Assembly: GCA_050313295.1 (NCBI GenBank)
Contig: JBNPLD010000009.1
Reading direction: 5' to 3' (one strand)
Source of the DNA: S5-A14a sp022766365
Lineage (GTDB): Bacteria > Bacillota > Clostridia > Peptostreptococcales > Anaerovoracaceae
Length of the DNA: 64,000 bases
Part shown: positions 56,246 through 63,859 of the stretch, piece by piece
Layout: every line of letters begins with the position of its first letter
Numbering within the stretch: the stretch's first letter is position 1
Translations under genes and position numbers: made by a program
The notes under the pieces: model-generated
Database searches by the model: none
The model's input: only the letters and a program-made list of their open reading frames with translations
What the model was told of the DNA's origin: nothing

Positions 56246-56825
56246 GTTTTGCTCATTAATGCTCAGAGGAGATGTAAAGAAAAATTGAATATGACCGATT
56301 AGGTCAAATATGAGAGCCGATGCGATTGGACTTTTTCCCAAAAAAGTGACAAAGTGTCGGCTCTTATTTTTTGAGAAAATCCGATTTGAGGATTTTTGTA
56401 AAACCGGGCGAAACGGAAATTCTGGCAGATGGGACAGTAGCAGAAATTACATTTTGTCCGGCGGGTGTGCAGAGGGCGGAGCTCTTTGTGCAGGGAATGC
56501 AAAGGGGTGCTGAGTGTCGGTGGCACTCGTTTAGCACCGACCGAAGCGGAGCGGAGACCGGCAGCTCCATGCTGGGGTTAAGGGGCAAAGCCCATTATCG
56601 GGTCAAGGGTGAAACGCCTTGCCCAGTGATTTGATGCCTGCGTCAAGTCGTACTGGGTATTATCTGGCGAATTGTGTTACCCAAAATTATTTTCGGGATT
56701 GACCGCCACATGAAAAAAACATGTGAAACGCAAGAGGCAGATAATGGAAAGACCACAGATAAGGGCAGAATGGGAAAAAAGAAAAATGAAAAAATGCAGA
56801 ATCGGTGAAAGGGGGAATCAGAAGA
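56246..56825. other. Presumed IME oriT region upstream of the relaxase gene
   Basis: No gene of family character is present in these ~580 bp. Several hairpins are: AGAGCCGA/TCGGCTCT (56313-56320, 56357-56364) with a 36-nt loop and T-run; GGGC-AAA-GCCC (56583-56593); and CCCAGT/ACTGGG (56622-56627, 56652-56657) closing a TGA/TCA. Dense hairpins immediately before a relaxase gene fit an origin of transfer; no nic site can be named. Confidence 0.5.
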
Positions 56826-58070
56826 ATGAGAGTTACAAGGCATAATGGCAGATCGGGGAAACATGGTGTTTATAATCCAAAGCACAATGACAGAAAATTC
56901 GATATTGCCAACAGCGAACATATTGATGCGGAGAGGGAAAAGCAGAATATCTATTGGGACTGTTACCGGGGATATGTCCAGAACCCTTCAGATGAGACAC
57001 TTAGGAATTGGGGACCGGTCGAGCCGGAGGCAAGTTTTCATGATATTGAAAAGATGTATTATGAAGACCATTACAGCGATTTTATAAAAGGGCAGAATGC
57101 CAGAAATGAGAAAAACCGCCACCCGGAAAGAAACCGGACAACGGAAGATCTGTTAAAAAATAAAATGACCTGTCCGGAAGAAACGATATTCCAGATCGGA
57201 AAGGAGGGGGAGCATATATCGGGAGAACAGCTTTTTCATATTGCGGATTCTTTTATGAAAAGGTTCGAGGGGATGTTTGGAGACCATGTGCATATTTTGG
57301 ATTTTGCACTCCACATGGATGAGACCACTCCCCATATCCATGAACGTCACGTGTTTGACTGCGAGAATAAATATGGGGAACTGTGTCCGCAACAGGAAAA
57401 GGCATTGGAATCACTTGGCATTCCTCTTCCCGATCCGGATAAGCCCAGAGGAAGAAACAATAACCGGAAGATGACTTTTGATCTGATCTGCAGGAATCTT
57501 CTGTTTGATGTTTGCAGGCAGTATGGGCTGGAGATTGAGGAAGCGCCGGAATATGGCGGAAAGAAGTATCTGGAAAAGCAGGAGTTTATCATACAGGCAC
57601 AGAAAGAAAAGATTGCCAGGCAGGAACAGATGATAAAGGAACAGGAAGAAAAAATCATGGATAATGAAACCCTGATCGATGAAGTGTCAGAGATCGCTTA
57701 TGACAAGGCGGTGGAAGTCGTTACGGAAAAAGTAAGGGCACAGACACAGGAAGAGGATATCAGGCTTCTGGATCAGCTTTGCAATAACATTGTCCAGAAT
57801 CCAAATAATTCTGATAAGGCAAAAACAATTACCAAAAACGTCATTAAGATGGCGAAAGAGAAATTACGGAATGCAGCAAATGCAGTTATTGAAAAAGTGC
57901 AGAAAACTCTTCAGGAGCCAGAGGTCAGGAAAGCGAATACGGAACAGATCAAGAAGAAGGCAAGGACGAGTGTTCTTGAAAAACTGGCTGCCAATAAAAA
58001 GCGGGTCGCAGAAGAAAATGCAGCCAGAAAGAAAACAAAAACAAAATATTATGACATGGATTCTCTGTAA
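56826..58070 (+). CDS. mobV: MobV/Pre-type relaxase (mobilization protein)
   Basis: The 414-residue protein has the relaxase layout: an early Asn/His/Lys-rich region (RVTRHNGRSGKHGVYNPKH), LDFALHMDETTPHIHERHVF, in which the His/Glu set (HxDExxPHxH) should bind the metal and nick oriT, then a coiled coil (~260-310) and a Lys-rich tail. ATG 56826 is chosen (AAAGGGGGA upstream); a GTG 7 codons earlier is less likely. It nicks the presumed oriT beside it so that the IME can be mobilized by a conjugative partner. Confidence 0.8.
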   Translation: MRVTRHNGRSGKHGVYNPKHNDRKFDIANSEHIDAEREKQNIYWDCYRGYVQNPSDETLRNWGPVEPEASFHDIEKMYYEDHYSDFIKGQNARNEKNRHPERNRTTEDLLKNKMTCPEETIFQIGKEGEHISGEQLFHIADSFMKRFEGMFGDHVHILDFALHMDETTPHIHERHVFDCENKYGELCPQQEKALESLGIPLPDPDKPRGRNNNRKMTFDLICRNLLFDVCRQYGLEIEEAPEYGGKKYLEKQEFIIQAQKEKIARQEQMIKEQEEKIMDNETLIDEVSEIAYDKAVEVVTEKVRAQTQEEDIRLLDQLCNNIVQNPNNSDKAKTITKNVIKMAKEKLRNAANAVIEKVQKTLQEPEVRKANTEQIKKKARTSVLEKLAANKKRVAEENAARKKTKTKYYDMDSL

Positions 58071-58121
58071 AGAGCATTTTGATTTATTCAGTTTTGGATA
58101 AAAGTCAGGATGCTCTTTTTT
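58071..58121 (+). terminator. Intrinsic terminator after the relaxase gene
   Basis: AGAGCAT (58071-58077) pairs with ATGCTCT (58110-58116), loop 32 nt, followed by T8. Confidence 0.65.
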
Positions 58122-58167
58122 TGAACCCGGTCATATCTGAACGGGTTGGAAAGGAAGTGGATAGAAA

Positions 58168-58920
58168 GTGAATGTATTTGAAGTAGTAAAGCAGAATGTG
58201 ACGGTCAGGCAGGCTGCGGAACTTTATGGATTTAAGCCCAACAGGAGCGGATTAATCCGGTGCATTTTTCATAATGACGGTACACCGAGCATGAAAGTTG
58301 ACCGCAGATATTACTGTTTTGGATGCGGGTGTACCGGGGATGTGATCGATTTTACTGCCCAGCTCTTCGGACTAAAATCCAGAGAGGCTGCTTTGAAGCT
58401 GGCAGATGATTTTTGGATCTCCTATGGGAACAGGGCAAGGGATTCTCCCAAAAGTGGGAAAAAGTCTCTGGTGAAAGAAAAAGGGAAGGCTCCAGAAACA
58501 GACTGGAAAACAGAATGTGCCAGATTTACAAAAGCATATCTGGATTACCGCACCCTGCTTCTGGAATGGAAAGAATGTTATGCACCAAAAACACCAGAGG
58601 AAGAGTGGGATGGGCATTTTGGCACCGCACTGAGGGAGTTGAGTATCGTTGAATATTATCTGGATATTCTTCTATTCGGTGATGAAAAGGATAAGAAAAT
58701 GCTTGTCAAGGAAAAAGGAAAGGAGGTGGAAAAGATTGAGCGAGAATGTAAAGGAGCAGGACGCTTTGCAGATCATGGAGCAGATGGCGGATGTGGATGC
58801 CATAAGGGAGATCCGCTCCCATCTGTCTGTGACAAATCAGGGAACCGTCAAAGGGACGATGCAGAATTATATGATCGTGCTTCGGGAAGACCCGCTCCTG
58901 AAAGGGAGCCTGAGATTTAA
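58168..58920 (+). CDS. CHC2 zinc-finger (primase-like) protein
   Basis: Residues ~1-80 are a DnaG-type CHC2 zinc finger: VKQNVTVRQAAELYGFKPNR, CIFHNDGTPSM and YYCFGCGCTGDVIDF, with a His and three Cys. The middle is helical. The C-terminal ~60 residues are read over the start of the VapE gene in another frame and look non-natural (Gly/Arg/Asp-rich), so the true functional end may lie near 58730. GTG 58168 has GGAAGTGG upstream. It probably primes replication of the IME together with VapE. Confidence 0.75.
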   Translation: MNVFEVVKQNVTVRQAAELYGFKPNRSGLIRCIFHNDGTPSMKVDRRYYCFGCGCTGDVIDFTAQLFGLKSREAALKLADDFWISYGNRARDSPKSGKKSLVKEKGKAPETDWKTECARFTKAYLDYRTLLLEWKECYAPKTPEEEWDGHFGTALRELSIVEYYLDILLFGDEKDKKMLVKEKGKEVEKIERECKGAGRFADHGADGGCGCHKGDPLPSVCDKSGNRQRDDAELYDRASGRPAPEREPEI

Positions 58921-60130
58921 TCTCCTGAACCAGAGGATCGATATCGTCAGGAAACTCTGGTGGAATGATGGGATCATCTCTATGACAGATGCTGCCAGAG
59001 ATTTCTTTTATCTGTATTTTGAACAGTTTTATAGTCTGGGTAATGAGAAAAACATGGATAAAGCCCTGAGGGCGGAAGCAAACAGCAAACAGTATCATCC
59101 GATCTGCGAATATCTGAACCGCTTAGAGTGGGATGGCACAGAACGTATCCGTTATGTATTGAAGAGGTATATGGGGGCAGATGATTCGGATATGGTCTAT
59201 GAATGCCTGAAGCATTTTATGATGGAAGCACTGCTCCGTATTTTTAAGCCGGGATGTAAGGCAGATGAGATGCTCTGCCTTGTAGGAACACAGGGTGCAG
59301 GAAAATCTACATTTTTCCGGTTTCTGGCTATTAAGGATGAGTGGTTTTCAGATGACTTGAGGGATTTGGGAGATAAAAAGATTTATGAAAAGCTCCGGGG
59401 ACACTGGATTATGGAAATGTCGGAGATGATTGCTGCGATCAGTGCTAAGAGCAATGAAGAGATCAAGTCCTTTTTGAGCCGGCAGAAAGATACATTTCGG
59501 AATTCCTATGGAAAATTTGAAGAGGACAGACCGAGACAATGTCTGTTTGCCGGGACAACCAATACAAAGCAGTTCCTGCCTTTTGACCGTACAGGAGCAA
59601 GACGTTTCCTTGCAATTGAGGTCGATTCCTCAAAGGCGGAAAAACATCTTCTTGATAATGAAGAAGAATCGAGGGCATACTTCGACCAGCTTTGGGCGGA
59701 AGCAATGGTCATCTTCAATTCCTGCAAGGACAAAAGCAGTCTTCTGAAACTTCCAAAAGAAATGGAGGAGCAGATCATTGATTACCGGAAACAGTTCATG
59801 CAGGAAGATACGATGGCAGGGCAGGTTCAGGGATGGCTAGATGGATATGCCGGGACTTATGTCTGCTCCAGACAGATCTGGAAAGAGGCATTTAACCATT
59901 ATGATGGTGAACCAAGGAAATATGAGACCAATGAGATATGCCAGATCATGGACACACAGATCATTGGATGGAAAAGAGGCGGTTATCATCGTTTCTCAAA
60001 AGAAGGATTTGGTACACAGCGGTGCTGGATCAGAGAGGGAAAGGGTGAAACAGAGACTGTCAACCAACTGGACAAAGATGGATTCATAAAACTTACGGAA
60101 GGTGAGCAGATGAAGATACCTTTTGATTAG
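58736..60130 (+). CDS. VapE-like superfamily 3-type ATPase/helicase
   Basis: The 464-residue protein has the VapE/virulence-associated E pattern: HPICEYLNRLEWDGTERI, FKPGCKADEMLCLVGTQGAGKSTFF (Walker A), GDKKIYEKLRGHWIMEMSEM and RQCLFAGTTN with RTGARRFLAIEV. TTG 58736 is chosen because AAAGGAGGTGG is 7 nt upstream and the family N-terminus fits. It overlaps the CHC2 gene by 185 bp. Iterons follow the stop, so this is likely the replication helicase of the IME. Confidence 0.82.
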   Translation: MSENVKEQDALQIMEQMADVDAIREIRSHLSVTNQGTVKGTMQNYMIVLREDPLLKGSLRFNLLNQRIDIVRKLWWNDGIISMTDAARDFFYLYFEQFYSLGNEKNMDKALRAEANSKQYHPICEYLNRLEWDGTERIRYVLKRYMGADDSDMVYECLKHFMMEALLRIFKPGCKADEMLCLVGTQGAGKSTFFRFLAIKDEWFSDDLRDLGDKKIYEKLRGHWIMEMSEMIAAISAKSNEEIKSFLSRQKDTFRNSYGKFEEDRPRQCLFAGTTNTKQFLPFDRTGARRFLAIEVDSSKAEKHLLDNEEESRAYFDQLWAEAMVIFNSCKDKSSLLKLPKEMEEQIIDYRKQFMQEDTMAGQVQGWLDGYAGTYVCSRQIWKEAFNHYDGEPRKYETNEICQIMDTQIIGWKRGGYHRFSKEGFGTQRCWIREGKGETETVNQLDKDGFIKLTEGEQMKIPFD

Positions 60131-60504
60131 CCTGACAGGGAGAGGATGGTCAAAACAGCTGAATTTCCATTTTTTTGACTGTTTGTTGACATTTTTGTTG
60201 ACTGGGAAAAGCCTTTAAATATCAGCTTTTTCAGCATATTTCTTAACTGTCAACAAAGATATTTAAAAAAGAAAATATTATTTAGAGTAGGGATGACTTT
60301 GATAAAGATATTATTTTATTAAAAGTTTCAAGTGCCTTGTTGACATTGACGGGGGGACAGAATTTCAGATCGAGATACCGTCCTGGCTGGGATAATAACT
60401 GTCCTCTCTCTGTCGGGAAAATGAACAGAATACTGGCAGGCAATTTGGCATATCAGTCTGCCACCCTGCTCGCCAGTAAATCACATGAAAGAAAGGAGAA
60501 GCTT
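60131..60504. other. 374-bp non-coding region holding the iterons
   Basis: Between vapE and tnpW no gene was found. It contains repeated TTGTTGAC sites, T-rich tracts and a long AT-rich stretch (60255-60330), the usual look of a small replication origin, ending in GC-rich IME sequence before the tnpW ribosome binding site. Confidence 0.55.
60174..60345. repeat. TTGTTGAC iterons (candidate IME origin)
   Basis: TTGTTGAC occurs at 60183-60190, 60195-60202 and 60337-60344, and inverted (GTCAACAA) at 60249-60256; a partial TTGAC lies at 60175. They flank an AT-rich block directly after the primase/helicase-like genes. Confidence 0.6.
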
Positions 60505-60696
60505 ATGGGACAGGTTATGAATTCGAAAACGGAAAGCAATACATTTACAAAAAGGATTGGGCAGACAACTTATGTTGTCCGATTCCATTACAATGAGAAC
60601 GCAAGAGAGACGATGCAGGAGAAAATCAACCGTATGCTGGTGAATGAAGTCAATCGTTCGGGCATCATGGAAACAGAGGAAAAAATGGCTGAGTAA
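60505..60696 (+). CDS. tnpW: TnpW-family protein
   Basis: A 63-residue protein matching TnpW of Tn4451-type elements: FTKRIGQTTYVVRFHYNENA then RETMQEKINRMLVNE. ATG 60505 has AAAGGAG upstream; open codons back to 60337 lie in the non-coding region. It is the last gene of the IME, 116 bp from attR. Confidence 0.85.
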   Translation: MGQVMNSKTESNTFTKRIGQTTYVVRFHYNENARETMQEKINRMLVNEVNRSGIMETEEKMAE

Positions 60697-60809
60697 TTTA
60701 GTGGTGGTAACAACAAAGAACGTTTTCATCAGCATTTTAGCTGTTTTACCACTGATTTGACACGAAAAAGTGCCTTTTTTGATGAAAAAACTATTGACAT
60801 TTTGTTTCA

Positions 60810-60812
60810 GGT
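60810..60812. other. Right attachment core (attR) of the IME
   Basis: GGT here matches the GGT at 51653-51655. From 60813 onwards the reading frame is VirD4 (KTAKSILISCGARLAPFD). Confidence 0.65.
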
Positions 60813-61607
60813 AAGACCGCCAAGTCTATATTAATCTCTTGTGGAGCAAGGCTTGCCCCTTTTGATATTAAGGAATTAAGAGAGCTAATGAGTGAAGATG
60901 ATTTAGCCTTAGATACTATTGGAGACAAGAAAACAGCACTCTTTGTAATCATTTCAGATACTGATGATACCTTTAACTTTGTAGTATCTATTATGTATTC
61001 TCAACTATTTAATCTCCTATGTGATAAGGCAGATGATGTCTATGGTGGTAGACTCCCAGTTCATGTCAGATTTTTACTTGATGAGTTTGCCAATATTGGC
61101 CTAATTCCAAAGTTTGAAAAGCTAATAGCAACCATTCGTTCTAGGGAAATTTCAGCCAGTATTATTTTACAGGCTCAGTCTCAACTTAAGGCCATCTATA
61201 AAGACCATGCAGACACGATTATAGGTAACTGTGATTCAACACTCTTTCTAGGTGGCAAGGAAAAGACAACACTAAAAGAACTATCTGAAACCTTGGGCAA
61301 AGAAACGATAGACTTATATAACACGTCAGAAAACAGGTCAAATCAAAAGAGCTTTGGGCTGAACTATCAAAAGACGGGTAAAGATTTAATGAGCCAAGAT
61401 GAAATTACGGTAATGGATGGTGGAAAATGTATTTTACAACTAAGAGGTGTCAGGCCATTCTTATCCGATAAATATGATATTACCAAGCATAAGAATTATA
61501 AGCTTTTGGAAGACCATGATAAGAGAAATGCTTTTGATGTAGAAAAGTATATGGGTAGAAAGGATAAACCTAATCTAAGAGCGAATACAAAGGTGATACG
61601 ATTTTAG
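60813..61607 (+). pseudogene. virD4: VirD4/TcpA coupling protein, C-terminal part
   Basis: This is the rest of the ICE coupling protein, starting at KTAKSILISCGARLAPFDIK and containing the FLLDEFANIGLIPKFE (Walker B) and QAQSQLKAIYKDHADTIIGN motifs. Its frame is open from the IME side; the first ATG, at 60888, would omit 25 conserved residues. On IME excision it rejoins the 5' part to give a 593-residue protein, normal for this family. While the IME is in place the ICE probably cannot transfer by its own coupling protein. Confidence 0.88.
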
Positions 61608-61636
61608 TTTAAATGCAAAAGTCTCTATTGTATAAT
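61608..61636 (+). promoter_or_regulatory. Promoter of the ABC-F gene
   Basis: A perfect TATAAT (61631-61636) lies 17 bp after a weak TTTAAA -35 (61608-61613), directly after the virD4 stop. It would start RNA about 30 nt before the leader peptide. Confidence 0.5.
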
Positions 61637-61669
61637 TAAATAAAATAAGACAATTGGAGGTACAGACAA

Positions 61670-61699
61670 ATGGCAATTAATAAACTTTCTTTGAAATAA
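61670..61699 (+). CDS. Nine-residue leader peptide of the ABC-F gene
   Basis: GGAGG at 61656-61660 precedes an ATG and the peptide MAINKLSLK, stopping at 61699. Short leader peptides of this type sense ribosome-stalling antibiotics in front of ABC-F and Erm genes. Its Leu-Ser codons overlap RNA segment 1 of the attenuator. Confidence 0.75.
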   Translation: MAINKLSLK

Positions 61700-61737
61700 T
61701 AAGAGAGGTTAAATCCTCTCAAAAATAAGGAGGATTT
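61685..61737 (+). promoter_or_regulatory. Four-segment translational attenuator before the ABC-F gene
   Basis: Segment 1 CTTTCTT (61685-61691) can pair with segment 2 AAGAGAG (61701-61707). Segment 2 GAGAGG (61703-61708) can instead pair with segment 3 CCTCTC (61715-61720). Segment 3 AAATCCTC (61711-61718) pairs perfectly with segment 4 GAGGATTT (61730-61737), which contains the SD. So 1:2 plus 3:4 hides the SD, and a ribosome stalled on the leader would allow 2:3 and free it. Confidence 0.75.
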
Positions 61738-63333
61738 ATGATATATATAGACCATTTAGAAAAAGAAATAGGGGATAGAGTTTTATTTGCTATAAAAAAA
61801 TTGACAATTAATGTAAATGATAAAATTGGCTTAATTGGCAATAATGGAGTTGGGAAAACAAGTCTTTTAAGAATCCTATCGGGTCACGATACAGAATATT
61901 CTGGCTATATAGACATACAAACAAATATTGCTTATTTACTCGATAGGGAGGAAGAATTAGAGTTTTCCGAAGAAGACTATTTAAAAGCTGAAGTAGATAA
62001 TCAGGGAAATAACAGTCCAGGAGAATCTCAAAGACTGAAACTAACTAAACTTCTTTCAAATAAATCTGCTTTTTTGTTAGTAGATGAACCTACATCTCAT
62101 TTAGATATAAAGCAAAAAGAAAGATTAATAGAGAGCTTGAGAAATAGAAAATTAGGCTTCATACTTATTTCCCATGACCGTGATTTTATCAATCAGACTT
62201 GTAATAAGATTTTTGAGCTTTCTAATGGAGAGCTAGAGGTTTTTAATGGGGATTATTCTTTCTATTTAGAAGAAAGAATAAAAAGAAAGAAATTTGCTCA
62301 AAGAGAATATGATGCTTATGTTTCTGAGAAGAAAAGATTAGCTGGTATTGCTAGTGATATTAAGGTTCAATCTTCTAAAGTAAGAACAACTCCTAAAAGA
62401 ATGGGAAACTCTGAAGCTAGACTTCATAAAATGGGTGGACAAGAAAATAAGAAAAAATTAGATAAGCAAGTAAAAGCAATAAATTCGAGAATTAATCAGC
62501 TAGAAGTTAAAGAGAGACCCAAAGAAGAAAGCCAGATTAAACTTTCTATTGGAGAGAGAGATAAAATATTTTCTAAAGTACTAGTAAGGGCAAAGAAATT
62601 AAATAAAAGATTTGGTGAAAAGCTTATATTTGATAATGCATATTTTGAGATTCAGAATAATACTAAAATAGCCTTACTAGGGGATAATGGATCGGGAAAA
62701 ACTACCCTTTTAAATATGATTCTAAAAAGAGAGATTTGGGTTCATCCGAATCTTAAAATTGGCTATTATAGTCAATTGGGAGAGACATTAAATTCTAATA
62801 AAAATATCTTAGAAAATGTAGTTGAAACTTCCATTTATGATGAAAGCATGACAAGAATTATCTTGGCGAGGCTTGGTTTCAAAATGAATGAAGTTTATAA
62901 AAATATTGATGTCTTAAGCGATGGTGAAAGAGCTAAAGTAAAATTGGCTAAATTACTAACATCTGATTTTAATTTTTTAATCATGGATGAGCCAAGCAAT
63001 TTTCTTGATATAAGTTCAATAGAAGCTTTAGAGGAATTACTAAAGGGATATGATAGAGCTTTGTTATTTGTAACTCATGATGTTTCATTTATTAATAACG
63101 TTGCGGATGGTCTTCTTATGATAGAAGAACATATGATAAAGAGTTTTAGAGGAAATTTGGCTCAGTTTAAGAAGAGACAAGAGGAGAAGAAAATAAACAC
63201 TAGTGCGGATGACTTTTTACTTGAGTTTAGGCTAACTTCAATTAATAATCGCTTGACCCAAGATATTCCAAAAGAGGAAAGAGAAGAGTTGGAAGCCGAG
63301 TACAATAAATTACTACAACAAAAAAAGAAATGA
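61738..63333 (+). CDS. ABC-F ribosomal protection protein (Vga/Sal-like)
   Basis: The 531-residue protein has two ATPase domains and no membrane part. Walker A motifs are GLIGNNGVGKTSLLRIL and ALLGDNGSGKTTLLNMI; signature motifs are NSPGESQRLKL and LSDGERAKVKL; DEPTSHLD and DEPSNFLD are Walker B. The linker (~205-270, Lys/Arg-rich) is the antibiotic resistance domain that reaches the ribosomal P site. Order, length and C-terminal tail resemble Vga/Sal-type proteins, which act on lincosamides, pleuromutilins and streptogramin A. The exact spectrum cannot be read. The gene sits in the conserved virD4-maff2 module of the ICE as cargo. AAGGAGG precedes the ATG and is controlled by the leader. Confidence 0.85.
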   Translation: MIYIDHLEKEIGDRVLFAIKKLTINVNDKIGLIGNNGVGKTSLLRILSGHDTEYSGYIDIQTNIAYLLDREEELEFSEEDYLKAEVDNQGNNSPGESQRLKLTKLLSNKSAFLLVDEPTSHLDIKQKERLIESLRNRKLGFILISHDRDFINQTCNKIFELSNGELEVFNGDYSFYLEERIKRKKFAQREYDAYVSEKKRLAGIASDIKVQSSKVRTTPKRMGNSEARLHKMGGQENKKKLDKQVKAINSRINQLEVKERPKEESQIKLSIGERDKIFSKVLVRAKKLNKRFGEKLIFDNAYFEIQNNTKIALLGDNGSGKTTLLNMILKREIWVHPNLKIGYYSQLGETLNSNKNILENVVETSIYDESMTRIILARLGFKMNEVYKNIDVLSDGERAKVKLAKLLTSDFNFLIMDEPSNFLDISSIEALEELLKGYDRALLFVTHDVSFINNVADGLLMIEEHMIKSFRGNLAQFKKRQEEKKINTSADDFLLEFRLTSINNRLTQDIPKEEREELEAEYNKLLQQKKK

Positions 63334-63353
63334 CTTAAATATTTATAGAGTTT

Positions 63354-63388
63354 AGACGGTAGAAATCAAAAATCTATCGTCTTTTTTT
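63354..63388 (+). terminator. Intrinsic terminator (module T2)
   Basis: AGACGGTAGA (63354-63363) pairs with TCTATCGTCT (63373-63382), one G-U, followed by T7. An SD for a nine-codon frame follows at once. It resembles T1 (47785) and T3 (63469). Confidence 0.8.
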
Positions 63389-63411
63389 ATACCCAAAAAC
63401 AGGAGGTAAAG

Positions 63412-63441
63412 ATGAATCGGATAAGAAGCCCTACTTATTAG
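63412..63441 (+). CDS. Nine-codon frame between terminators T2 and T3
   Basis: AGGAGGTAAAG precedes an ATG and the peptide MNRIRSPTY with a stop at 63439-63441. It could be a leader peptide controlling terminator T3, or the remnant of a deleted ICE gene. The strong ribosome binding site supports translation. Confidence 0.4.
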   Translation: MNRIRSPTY

Positions 63442-63468
63442 GCAAATAAAATTAAACAGCACTTATAA

Positions 63469-63505
63469 AGCGATTGGAAAAGTAATAGATCCAGTCGCTT
63501 TTTTT
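63469..63505 (+). terminator. Intrinsic terminator upstream of ssb (module T3)
   Basis: AGCGATTGGA (63469-63478) pairs with TCCAGTCGCT (63490-63499), one G-U, followed by T7. The ssb SD lies 12 bp further. Confidence 0.8.
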
Positions 63506-63535
63506 ATTTCATGAAAAGGAGAACTAGAAAAAATT

Positions 63536-63856
63536 ATGGAAAGAGAAATGTTAAATATTAACGCTAATCTTGTTAAAGAACCTAATTTTACAAGCATTGA
63601 AAGAGAAGGTGAAGAAGTTCAGGTCGTTAATTTTACATTGGTTAAGAAGTATGGCAAGGGCAAGGAGTATATCAATTGCTCAGCCTATGGAGAAAAGATA
63701 GAAGTGGCTAAGGATTTCGAAAAAGGAGACTTAATTCACGTCTTTGGCTACTTCAAGGATAGAGAATATAACGGAAAAACATATAAGAATTTCGTAGTGA
63801 AGTCTTATAACAAAATTGAAAAGAAAGATAATGAAGAAATTTCTGAGGAGGAATAA
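63536..63856 (+). CDS. ssb: Single-stranded DNA-binding protein of the ICE
   Basis: A 106-residue OB-fold SSB: LNINANLVKEPNFTSIEREG, VVNFTLVKKYGKGKEYINC and AYGEKIEVAKDFEKGDLIHV then FGYFKDREYNGKTYKNFVV. An acidic tail (EEISEEE) ends it. It protects transferred ssDNA. ATG 63536 is 14 nt from the GGAG, farther than usual, so the exact start is uncertain. The stop is 3 bp before maff2. Confidence 0.82.
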   Translation: MEREMLNINANLVKEPNFTSIEREGEEVQVVNFTLVKKYGKGKEYINCSAYGEKIEVAKDFEKGDLIHVFGYFKDREYNGKTYKNFVVKSYNKIEKKDNEEISEEE

Positions 63857-63859
63857 ATA

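Larger units (their letters stand above)
51656..60812 (+). mobile_element. Tn4451-like integrative mobilizable element inserted in virD4
   Basis: The 9157-bp element carries a large serine recombinase, TnpV- and TnpW-family genes (both known from Tn4451), a relaxase with presumed oriT, primase/helicase-like genes, lnu(C), and several small genes, all on the + strand. GGT is present at both ends (51653-51655 and 60810-60812). Removing one copy plus the element rejoins virD4 exactly in frame. It is GC-richer than the ICE, and its genes lack mating-pore functions, so it would be mobilized by the host ICE or another element. Confidence 0.85.

Noticed and set aside
60174..60256. CRISPR-like repeat array
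   Set aside because: The TTGTTGAC repeats are only 8 bp, unevenly spaced and partly inverted; iterons fit better.
60337..60504. Longer N-terminus of the TnpW-like protein
   Set aside because: The 56 upstream codons lie in iteron DNA; the ribosome binding site and family similarity start at 60505.
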